Assembly (NCBI GenBank): GCA_003449615.1
Contig: DMHA01000004.1
Coordinates: forward strand, 2,944 to 8,034
Source of the DNA: Flavobacterium sp.
Lineage (GTDB): Bacteria; Bacteroidota; Bacteroidia; Flavobacteriales; Flavobacteriaceae
DNA: 5,091 bases
Reading direction: 5' to 3'
Shown: piece after piece, positions 1 to 5,091 of the stretch
Position numbering within the stretch: position 1 is the first letter of the stretch
Layout: each line of letters opens with the position of its first letter
Program-made: the position numbers and the translations under genes
Notes under the pieces: model-generated
Database searches by the model: none
Told to the model about the DNA's origin: nothing
The model's input: the letters and a program-made list of their open reading frames with translations, nothing else

Positions 1-32
1 CTCCCTCCCCTTCGGGGAGGGCTGGGGTGGGG
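1..32. repeat. GC-rich hairpin with G-rich tail (dispersed-repeat-like)
   Basis: Bases 3-10 (CCCTCCCC) pair perfectly with 14-21 (GGGGAGGG) around a three-base TTC loop, giving an 8-bp stem. The tail 22-32 adds two more G runs. The G runs at 14-17, 19-21, 24-27 and 29-32, separated by one or two bases, fit a G-quadruplex pattern on the + strand. It is almost entirely G/C in an AT-rich neighbourhood and lies 16 bases before the cysS start. No T run follows the stem on the + strand, so it is not a standard rho-independent terminator for rightward transcription. It may be one copy of a dispersed intergenic palindrome, and it may extend left of the window. The repeat status is inference; the symmetry is seen directly. 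Confidence 0.6.
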
Positions 33-48
33 AAAACGCTAAACAAGA

Positions 49-1530
49 ATGTTACCATACAAATCTCAAATCTTAAAAATATACAATACTCTTTCGGGAG
101 AAAAAGAAATTTTCACACCTATTCACGAAGGAAATGTGGGAATGTATGTTTGTGGACCAACGGTTTACAGCAACGTTCATCTAGGAAATGTGAGAACATT
201 TATGTCCTTTGATGTAATCTTTAGGTATTTTTTGCATTTAGGTTTCAAAACACGTTATGTTCGTAACATTACAGATGCAGGACATTTGACCGATGACGGA
301 AATGTAGATAACGACCGATTTGTCAAACAATCTCGATTAGAAAAACTAGAACCCATGGAAGTGGTTCAAAAATACACCGTCGATTTTCATCAGGTTTTAG
401 AAAAATTTAATTTTTTGGCTCCAACAATTGAGCCTACCGCAACAGGTCATATTATAGAACAAATAGAATTGATTCAAAAACTGATTGCCGATGGTTTTGC
501 CTATCAAACTCAAGGTTCTGTCTATTTTGATGTTTATGAATACAACAAAAAAGGCTTGAATTACGGCGAATTAAGTCATCGAAATATCGATGAATTGTTT
601 GCCAACACCAGAGATTTAGATGGTCAGAACGAAAAGAAAAACCCTCAAGATTTTGCCTTGTGGAAAAAAGCTTCCCCTGCACATATTATGCGTTGGAATT
701 CTCCTTGGGGCGAAGGTTTTCCGGGTTGGCATTTAGAATGTACCGCTATGAGTACCAAATATTTAGGTGAACATTTTGACATTCACGGAGGCGGAATGGA
801 TTTGAAATTCCCGCATCACGAATGTGAAGTGGCTCAAGGAAAAGCCTGCAACGGAACGACCCCTGTAAACATTTGGATGCACACCAATATGCTTACTATG
901 AATGGTTTGCGAATGAGTAAATCGACCGGGAATTATATTCTGCCAATGGAATTACTTTCGGGAGAAAACACTTTTTTCGAAAAGAAATTCCAACCTAATG
1001 TCGTTCGTTTTTGTTTCTTGCAAGCGCATTATCGAAGTGTTTTGGATATTTCAAACGAGGCCATGTTAGCCAGCGAAAAAGGATTGATTAGATTGTTGGA
1101 AGGCGTAAAATTGATTTCGACCATTCAACCCAAAATCAGTTCAACCTTTTCGGTAAATGATTGGATTCAAAGTTGTTATGACGCTATGAATGATGATTTT
1201 AATACGCCAATCCTGATTGCCAATTTATTCGAAGGGGTTCGTTACATCAATTTATTAAATGATAATGCTGCCAGCCTGACAGCCGAAGATTTGAAATTAT
1301 TCAGTCATTCGATTACTACTTTTGTCTTTGATGTTTTGGGACTGAAAGACGAAAAAGCGTTAGAAAGCAATAACGAAAAACTCGAAGGCGTAGTCAATAT
1401 GCTAATAAACATGCGAAATGAGGCTAGAGCCAATAAAGATTTTGCAATGTCGGATCAAATAAGAAACCAATTGATTGCGCTAGGAATTCAGTTGAAGGAC
1501 GGAAAAGATGGGACTACTTTTAGATTTTAG
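49..1530 (+). CDS. cysS: Cysteinyl-tRNA synthetase (CysRS, class I)
   Basis: This cytoplasmic enzyme charges tRNA-Cys with cysteine using ATP. The 493-residue protein is full length for the family, slightly longer than the 461-residue E. coli enzyme. The Rossmann catalytic domain carries the HIGH-type signature as HLGN (residues 44-47) and the KMSKS loop as RMSKS (288-292). The zinc site that discriminates cysteine is intact: C35 in VCGPTV, C231 in HLECTAMS, and H256 and E260 in FPHHECE, with spacing matching E. coli C209/H234/E238. An internal DALR-type helical domain follows at about 370-430. The C-terminal segment (455-491: [19 protein letters not shown]...DGKDGTTF) is the conserved anticodon-side tail. 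The ATG at 49 is chosen because homologues begin with a similar YKS...LKIYN stretch. Its leader (AAACAAGA) has no Shine-Dalgarno sequence, as is usual in Bacteroidota. The stop codon lies inside a heptamer repeat. Any promoter must be in or left of the GC-rich element. Confidence 0.98.
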   Translation: MLPYKSQILKIYNTLSGEKEIFTPIHEGNVGMYVCGPTVYSNVHLGNVRTFMSFDVIFRYFLHLGFKTRYVRNITDAGHLTDDGNVDNDRFVKQSRLEKLEPMEVVQKYTVDFHQVLEKFNFLAPTIEPTATGHIIEQIELIQKLIADGFAYQTQGSVYFDVYEYNKKGLNYGELSHRNIDELFANTRDLDGQNEKKNPQDFALWKKASPAHIMRWNSPWGEGFPGWHLECTAMSTKYLGEHFDIHGGGMDLKFPHHECEVAQGKACNGTTPVNIWMHTNMLTMNGLRMSKSTGNYILPMELLSGENTFFEKKFQPNVVRFCFLQAHYRSVLDISNEAMLASEKGLIRLLEGVKLISTIQPKISSTFSVNDWIQSCYDAMNDDFNTPILIANLFEGVRYINLLNDNAASLTAEDLKLFSHSITTFVFDVLGLKDEKALESNNEKLEGVVNMLINMRNEARANKDFAMSDQIRNQLIALGIQLKDGKDGTTFRF

Positions 1531-1570
1531 ATTGCAGATTTCAGATTTTAGATTGCAGAATTTAGATAAA
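1522..1570 (+). repeat. Seven-unit 7-bp tandem array overlapping the cysS stop
   Basis: Seven consecutive heptamers can be read: AGATTTT, AGATTGC, AGATTTC, AGATTTT, AGATTGC, AGAATTT, AGATAAA. A higher-order period of 21 bp is visible, since the 17 bases at 1522-1538 recur exactly at 1543-1559. The array starts within the last two sense codons of cysS and contains its TAG stop (1528-1530). It occupies about half of the 84-bp gap before yidD. It has no dyad symmetry, so it is not a terminator hairpin, and its units are far too short for CRISPR. Similar short direct repeats are, from memory, frequent in flavobacterial intergenic DNA; their role is unknown. Confidence 0.85.
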
Positions 1571-1614
1571 TAAAATCGTTGTTTGAAAACCAATAGACTG
1601 AACTTTATATAAAT

Positions 1615-1863
1615 ATGCTAAACAAAATTCTCATATTTCCCTTTGTTTTTTTGGTTCGGTTTTACCAAACTGCGATTTCTCCGTTTACTCCTTCGGCTTG
1701 CAGGTTTGAGCCAACTTGTTCGAGTTATATGATTGAAGCACTGCAAAAACAAGGTTTGTTTTATGGTGGATTTTTAGGAATAAAAAGAATATTGAGTTGC
1801 CATCCTTGGGGAAAAACAGGTTATGATCCAGTGCCAACAAAAAAAAATCATCATAAGCATTGA
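1615..1863 (+). CDS. yidD: YidD-family membrane protein insertion efficiency factor
   Basis: YidD is a small protein associated with the inner face of the cytoplasmic membrane that helps YidC/Sec-dependent insertion of membrane proteins. The 82 residues are a typical length and span the whole conserved core. It starts with a hydrophobic, amphipathic N-terminus ([14 protein letters not shown]), followed by [18 protein letters not shown] (residues 21-38), an EAL helix, [11 protein letters not shown] (55-65) and GYDPVP (69-74). The three family cysteines are present at C29, C35 and C62. The tail is basic and histidine-rich (KKNHHKH). In many bacteria yidD sits in the rpmH-rnpA-yidD-yidC cluster; here it is between cysS and lgt instead. 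The ATG at 1615 is supported by the N-terminal match to the family. The leader is AT-rich with no ribosome-binding sequence and no convincing promoter. lgt follows after 53 bp in the same direction, so co-transcription is plausible. Confidence 0.96.
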   Translation: MLNKILIFPFVFLVRFYQTAISPFTPSACRFEPTCSSYMIEALQKQGLFYGGFLGIKRILSCHPWGKTGYDPVPTKKNHHKH

Positions 1864-1916
1864 GCAAAACAATACAACTTAAATCAAAAAATGTATTTTT
1901 ACACAAATAAAAAAAT

Positions 1917-2864
1917 ATGACACACGCATTAAACATTGTTTGGAATCCTTCAGAAGGAATTAATTTAGGTTTTTTTGTAATTCGTTACTACAGCCTAATG
2001 TTCGTAATTGCATTTGGATTGGGTTGGTACATTATGAAAAAAATATTCGAAAGAGAAAATGAATCCATAGAAAAATTAGACACTTTATTTATTTGGACTG
2101 TTTTGGCTACTTTGGCTGGTGCTCGTTTGGGTCATGTTTTCTTTTATGATTGGGAATATTATCGCAATCATTTAGTAGAAATTCTTTTACCCGTCAGAGA
2201 AAATCCCGAAGGAACACTTTTTCACTTTATAAATGGCTGGGAATTTACTGGTTATACTGGATTGGCAAGCCATGGAGCAGCTATTTCTATAATTATTACC
2301 ATGTATTTTTATAGTAAAAAAATATTAAAAAAACCACAAATGTGGATTTTGGATAGAATAGTTATCCCTGTTACAAGTGGAGCTGTTTTCGTAAGATTAG
2401 GCAATTTTTTCAATTCAGAAATTATAGGAAATGAAACAACTTCTCCTTTTGGGATAAAGTTTATTAGAGACCAATTTTCACCAATTGAGGCCGTAAATTC
2501 CACCCAAATAGCCAATCCAAACCAAGCCTACAAAGCCATTGCAAACAACCCTGATTTTGAATATTTGTTGCAACAAGTACCCGCCAAACACCCAACACAA
2601 TTGTATGAAGCTTTCTTTTACATTTTTGTTTTTGCTATCTTATTTTTCTTGTATTGGAAAACAGAAGCCAGAAATAAAACAGGATTGTTGTTTGGATTGT
2701 TTTTAGTTTTGTTATTTACTGTCCGTTTCTTTGTTGAATTTTTAAAAGAAAGTCAAGGTGGTTTTGAAAGTGCTTTAGGATTATTTTCTACCGGTCAGTG
2801 GTTGAGTATTCCTTGTGTTTTGGTGGGTTTTTACTTTGTATTTACCGCAAAGAAAAAAGTTTAA
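1917..2864 (+). CDS. lgt: Phosphatidylglycerol-prolipoprotein diacylglyceryl transferase
   Basis: Lgt is an integral inner-membrane enzyme that moves diacylglycerol from phosphatidylglycerol to the lipobox cysteine of prolipoproteins, the first step of lipoprotein maturation. The 315-residue protein has about seven hydrophobic segments (roughly 20-40, 57-76, 112-132, 147-165, 232-247, 255-275 and 290-310). Family landmarks relative to E. coli are Y25 (Y26), H119-G120 (start of the HGG motif, here HGA), R160-L-G-N163-F-F-N-S-E168-I-I-G171 (R143, N146, E151, G154), HPTQLYE (225-231), and R270 with E274 (R239, E243). A segment of about 50 residues (172-224) between the signature and HPTQLYE makes it longer than the 291-residue E. 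coli enzyme; this looks normal for Bacteroidota, from memory. The position four before R270 is Leu, not the Tyr235 of E. coli. The leader is A-rich without Shine-Dalgarno. The gene ends 15 bp from the stop of a convergent gene. Confidence 0.97.
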   Translation: MTHALNIVWNPSEGINLGFFVIRYYSLMFVIAFGLGWYIMKKIFERENESIEKLDTLFIWTVLATLAGARLGHVFFYDWEYYRNHLVEILLPVRENPEGTLFHFINGWEFTGYTGLASHGAAISIIITMYFYSKKILKKPQMWILDRIVIPVTSGAVFVRLGNFFNSEIIGNETTSPFGIKFIRDQFSPIEAVNSTQIANPNQAYKAIANNPDFEYLLQQVPAKHPTQLYEAFFYIFVFAILFFLYWKTEARNKTGLLFGLFLVLLFTVRFFVEFLKESQGGFESALGLFSTGQWLSIPCVLVGFYFVFTAKKKV

Positions 2865-2877
2865 AATATTTCTTTTT
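2849..2877. terminator. Possible weak AT-rich bidirectional terminator
   Basis: lgt and the leftward PspC gene converge here. AAAGAAA at 2849-2855 can pair with TTTCTTT at 2869-2875 across a 13-base AT-rich loop, and the flanks supply A and T runs in both orientations. The stem has only one G:C pair and starts inside the last lgt codons, so thermodynamic support is poor. The call rests mainly on position: 15 bp separate two convergent stop codons. Confidence 0.25.
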
Positions 2878-2879
2878 AA

Positions 2880-3107
2880 TTACAAATCAAAAACAGAAGT
2901 GCGTTTTCCTCTAATCAAATCTTTCAATCGAATCCAAAAAGCCAAGGTCAAATAGACCCCAAACCACAAGCCTGCAGTCACAAAAGTAATATAGATAAAA
3001 AATAATCGCACGTCCGAAACTCTCATTCCCAGCTTATCGGCAAGGCGAGACGAAACATGAAAACCATGTTTTTCAAAAAAATATTTGAGTTGTAATACTG
3101 CTGACAT
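2880..3107 (-). CDS. Small PspC-domain membrane protein
   Basis: This 75-residue protein consists of little more than one PspC domain. An N-terminal amphipathic part (residues 5-30: LKYFFEKHGFHVSSRLADKLGMRVSD) matches the 'V..GLA..LG.....VRL' half of the domain. It is followed by VRLFFIYITF and a hydrophobic stretch (about 33-60), then a basic end (RLKDLIRGKRTSVFDL). In proteobacteria PspC is an inner-membrane partner of PspB in the phage-shock envelope-stress response. Short stand-alone PspC proteins like this one are often labelled 'PspC family transcriptional regulator', but there is no DNA-binding domain here, so a regulatory role is unproven. The gene starts 20 bp after the DUF2851 stop codon, with leader CCCAAATTCCAATAA before the ATG, so the two probably share a transcript. 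No PspA, PspB or PspF is visible. Confidence 0.85.
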   Translation of the reverse strand: MSAVLQLKYFFEKHGFHVSSRLADKLGMRVSDVRLFFIYITFVTAGLWFGVYLTLAFWIRLKDLIRGKRTSVFDL

Positions 3108-3127
3108 TTATTGGAATTTGGGTAAAA

Positions 3128-4402
3128 TTACTGATTATTTTTCAATAATTCCATTCCAATAGCACATTCAAGGCAACGACTTTTGTCGCAATACTCTTTT
3201 TTGAGTTGCAATAAAGATTGTGTCTCGAAAGCATTTTTAGGTTTGATTCCAAAGGAACTAAATTTATCCATAATTGCATTTTTTTCGGGAGCGACTTCGT
3301 TTATCAACTGAATTAAGTCTTCGGAAATTTCTTTGCCCTGACTTTTGGAATAGGCAAATTGAAGCGGAATTATGGTGTTGATAATGACCAAATCTATGAA
3401 GGATTTGGACAATTTCTTTTTCTTTTTTGGGCTTTCTTTGTCAAACTGATAATGATTTTGCCAATAATCGGAAGTCGAAACATCAAAAGTTTTATAAATA
3501 CTTTCAACTGAATTTGAAGTGCTGATGCTTGAAAATAAATTTTGCTGACTGTGAAATAAATTAGCCAATTGCGACAATCGAATTGTAGGGAAATTATCCG
3601 GTCGATGTTTGAAAAACTGAACAGGTTCGAGTAATTTTTTTTCTATTTGGTATTTGTGTAACAAATAGAAATACCTGAATTTCAAATCTTTGAAATAATT
3701 ATCCTCTTTTTCTGAATCTAAAAAACCCGAAGTCCCCAATAGCAAAGCTTCTATATTTTCGACCTCAAAACGCTCTTTTCTTATGATGGAAAACGGAATG
3801 GATTTCGCCATTTTCAAAAAGATTTCTCCATTGGTATTCAATCCAAAATTCTTGGCCAAAAGGCAAAACAAAACGGCTTCCCAATCGTTATTTGTTTCTT
3901 TCAATAATTCAAAAATAGGGTTTGATTTCCGTTCTAAACGCTCGAAAAACAAACGTTCTTGCCAATTTTTTAAGGTAAACTTCTTAATCTCCTTGAGTTG
4001 CTTTTCACAAAAAATCCAAGATTTGGGTAACATCAAGGATTTATAATTAGCAATTGTTGCAGCATCAACATATTTTTTGAGTTCCAAAACTGGAATTTCG
4101 GTATTGTTGCTTCTAAAAATTTCGGTGTCGTGTTCCCAAACTACGTGAAGAATCACGTTTTTGTATGCTTCGTCTCTTTCGTGATGATGCACATACCAAT
4201 CAGAAGATTTAAGATGGATTTCTACATTTCCTGCCCATTTTTGATTGCCAATTACAATCTGAGCATTAAAAAAGTCTGGTCCAGCCAATTCTAAATATTG
4301 TCCCACATTGATAATGGTAATTTCCTCTCCATTGAAAGTTTTTAGATTCAAGCTATCGAATTTCTTGAATTTCCAGAGATAATGGAGAAAATCTTCTTTC
4401 AT
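3128..4402 (-). CDS. DUF2851 family protein, function unknown
   Basis: I recognise this 424-residue protein as a DUF2851 member, a conserved Bacteroidota family with no assigned function. Family landmarks are DFLHYLWKFKKF (4-15), AGPDFFNAQI (40-49), GNVEIHLKSSDW (58-69), HHHERDEAYKNVILHVV (72-88), WIFCE (129-133), WQERLFFERLERK (147-159) and PTIRLSQLANL (272-282). The C-terminus carries YCDKSRCLECAIG (404-416), in which C405, C410 and C413 form C-x4-C-x2-C; C132 could be a fourth ligand. D43 followed by E61-I-H63-L-K65 on what look like adjacent strands resembles a PD-(D/E)XK nuclease core, but this is inference. A lysine run (326-330) sits in a linker-like stretch before the final helical part. 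No signal peptide or membrane segment is apparent, so it should be cytoplasmic. The ATG follows an A-rich leader with eight A's directly upstream. It lies 120 bp downstream of the exonuclease gene and 20 bp upstream of the PspC gene. Confidence 0.9.
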   Translation of the reverse strand: MKEDFLHYLWKFKKFDSLNLKTFNGEEITIINVGQYLELAGPDFFNAQIVIGNQKWAGNVEIHLKSSDWYVHHHERDEAYKNVILHVVWEHDTEIFRSNNTEIPVLELKKYVDAATIANYKSLMLPKSWIFCEKQLKEIKKFTLKNWQERLFFERLERKSNPIFELLKETNNDWEAVLFCLLAKNFGLNTNGEIFLKMAKSIPFSIIRKERFEVENIEALLLGTSGFLDSEKEDNYFKDLKFRYFYLLHKYQIEKKLLEPVQFFKHRPDNFPTIRLSQLANLFHSQQNLFSSISTSNSVESIYKTFDVSTSDYWQNHYQFDKESPKKKKKLSKSFIDLVIINTIIPLQFAYSKSQGKEISEDLIQLINEVAPEKNAIMDKFSSFGIKPKNAFETQSLLQLKKEYCDKSRCLECAIGMELLKNNQ

Positions 4403-4522
4403 TTTTTTTTAAAGATTAAAGAGAATAGAGAAGAGAAAATAGATTTGTCCTGAACAACCAAAGTACTAAAAAAAGGAATACATTTTTTGTTTAAAATAAA
4501 AAAAATCATAAACACCAATTAG

Positions 4523-5005
4523 TTAACGCATCAAATACAATTTGGCACAAGCCCGAGCATCGGATAAAGCTTCGTGGTGGTTGAGTTCGATTTGCATTTC
4601 TCGACAACAATCGCTTAGTTTTGTTGGCTTCAATCCTTTGGATTTATAAATTTTTACGGTACATTCCCAGCGAGTGCCAATATTCAAATCCTCATAATTC
4701 AAACCGTAAAGTGCCATCGATTTGGCCAAAACATTTCGGTCAAAGCTTTCATTATGAGCCACAACAATACGGTTTTGCAATCGTTTTTGAATTTCAGGAA
4801 ATACTTGTGCAAAGTTTTTTGCATTGACCGTATCTCGTGGATAAATTCCGTGAACCGCTATGGTAAAAGGTGAATATTCGTTTCTTGGAGGCTTGATTAA
4901 GCTAACAAATTCGTCAACAATAATACCGTTTTCGACCGTAACAATTCCTACTGAACAAGGATGAAAGGCTGTGGCGGTTTCAAAATCAATAGCGGTGAAA
5001 GTCAT
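4523..5005 (-). CDS. DEDDh 3'-5' exonuclease (DNA polymerase III epsilon-like)
   Basis: This 160-residue protein is a single RNase-H-like exonuclease domain of the DnaQ/epsilon superfamily, expected to remove nucleotides from 3' ends using two metal ions. All catalytic positions are visible: D7 and E9 in AIDFETA (Exo I), D89 in VVAHNESFDRNVL (Exo II), and H144 and D149 in HHEALSDAR (Exo III, the H-x4-D pattern that defines DEDDh). IAVHGIYPRDT (49-59) is the usual substrate-side motif of the epsilon-like group. It resembles the small stand-alone bacterial exonucleases rather than the replicative proofreading subunit. It lacks a clear polymerase-binding tail and ends 11 residues after D149. Its biological role (repair, RNA or DNA turnover) cannot be read from sequence. 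The leader is unusual: a heptamer array begins four bases upstream of the ATG, leaving no room for a conventional ribosome-binding site. Confidence 0.93.
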   Translation of the reverse strand: MTFTAIDFETATAFHPCSVGIVTVENGIIVDEFVSLIKPPRNEYSPFTIAVHGIYPRDTVNAKNFAQVFPEIQKRLQNRIVVAHNESFDRNVLAKSMALYGLNYEDLNIGTRWECTVKIYKSKGLKPTKLSDCCREMQIELNHHEALSDARACAKLYLMR

Positions 5006-5009
5006 TTTG

Positions 5010-5059
5010 GAAGTTAGAAGTTAGAAGTTAGAGGTTAGAGGTTAGAGGTTTAGAGGTTT
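5010..5059 (+). repeat. 7-bp tandem array at the exonuclease gene start
   Basis: Consecutive units on the + strand are GAAGTTA three times, GAGGTTA twice, GAGGTTTA once (one inserted T) and GAGGTTT once. Less regular heptad-like sequence follows (GAAATTG, ATTTTTG). The array begins four bases from the start codon of the leftward exonuclease gene, so it occupies that gene's immediate 5' leader. The unit changes in order along the array (A to G at the third base, then an added T), which suggests stepwise duplication of neighbouring copies. There is no inverted symmetry and there are no spacers, so it is not CRISPR or a hairpin. Confidence 0.85.
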
Positions 5060-5074
5060 GAAATTGATTTTTGC

Positions 5075-5091
5075 CATTGACATTGACATTG
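5075..5091 (+). repeat. CATTGA hexamer tandem repeat, cut by window edge
   Basis: CATTGA occurs twice in tandem and is followed by CATTG at the last bases of the window, so the array is incomplete here. It lies 15 bases beyond the heptamer array, in non-coding sequence as far as can be seen. Whether it continues as an intergenic repeat or enters the next gene cannot be decided. Confidence 0.6.

Noticed and set aside
27..212. Open frame of 61 codons starting upstream of cysS
   Set aside because: It overlaps the well-supported cysS start in another frame, begins inside the G-rich repeat and shows no recognisable protein pattern.
452..682. Leftward 76-codon open frame within cysS
   Set aside because: It is fully inside the conserved CysRS coding sequence on the opposite strand, with no family features; it is a by-product of AT-rich coding sequence.
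1522..1570. Possible CRISPR or terminator at the cysS end
   Set aside because: Units are 7 bp with no spacers and no dyad symmetry, so neither a CRISPR array nor a stem-loop terminator is supported.
1894..1901. TATTTTTA before lgt as a Bacteroidota -7 element (TAnnTTTG)
   Set aside because: The last base does not match, and no TTTG or TTG lies at a suitable distance upstream; the nearest TTG is about 31 bases before it.
1685..1936. Leftward 83-codon open frame covering most of yidD and the gap before lgt
   Set aside because: The rightward yidD reading matches its family end to end. The antisense frame is low-complexity and Phe/Leu-rich, with no recognised domain.
3783..4046. Rightward 87-codon open frame inside the DUF2851 gene
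   Set aside because: It is antisense to a conserved family protein, contains no domain pattern and has no separate leader.
4458..4464. TACTTTG on the minus strand as a -7 element for the DUF2851 gene
   Set aside because: It is one base shorter than TAnnTTTG, and no acceptable -33 TTG is found upstream, so I do not call a promoter.
4489..4513. Inverted TGTTTA/TAAACA pair after the exonuclease gene as a terminator
   Set aside because: The arms are only 6 bp and AT-rich with a 13-base loop, and on the minus strand the second arm is followed by A's rather than a T run.

Overview
The window looks like ordinary chromosome from a member of the Bacteroidota, most likely a Flavobacterium-like member of the Flavobacteriaceae. 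The DNA is AT-rich, and start codons are preceded by A/T-rich leaders without Shine-Dalgarno sequences. The proteins match Flavobacterium-type versions of their families as I remember them, and short heptamer arrays lie in the gene borders. This assignment comes from recognition of the sequences; no search was run.

Layout. The left half reads rightward: a GC-rich hairpin/G-rich repeat (1-32), cysS (cysteinyl-tRNA synthetase), a heptamer array that overlaps the cysS stop codon, yidD (membrane-insertion factor) and lgt (prolipoprotein diacylglyceryl transferase). The right half reads leftward: a DEDDh-type 3'-5' exonuclease (4523-5005), a DUF2851 protein (3128-4402) and a small PspC-domain membrane protein (2880-3107). 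The two groups converge with only 15 bp between lgt and the PspC gene. A second heptamer array abuts the start of the exonuclease gene, and a hexamer repeat runs off the right edge.

Function. cysS is housekeeping translation. yidD and lgt both serve the inner membrane: YidD helps protein insertion, and Lgt performs the first step of lipoprotein maturation. The leftward genes pair a small nuclease with a conserved protein of unknown function, followed 20 bp later by a PspC-like membrane protein. The DUF2851 protein is the only substantial gene here without a known role. Its N-terminal D...ExHxK strand pair and its C-terminal cysteine cluster are worth testing as a nuclease-like fold with a metal site.

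There is no intergenic stretch longer than about 120 bases. I saw no tRNA, rRNA, CRISPR array, insertion sequence or phage gene. The most unusual DNA is non-coding: the hairpin/G-quadruplex-capable element just before cysS, and the two 7-bp-period arrays placed at gene boundaries.
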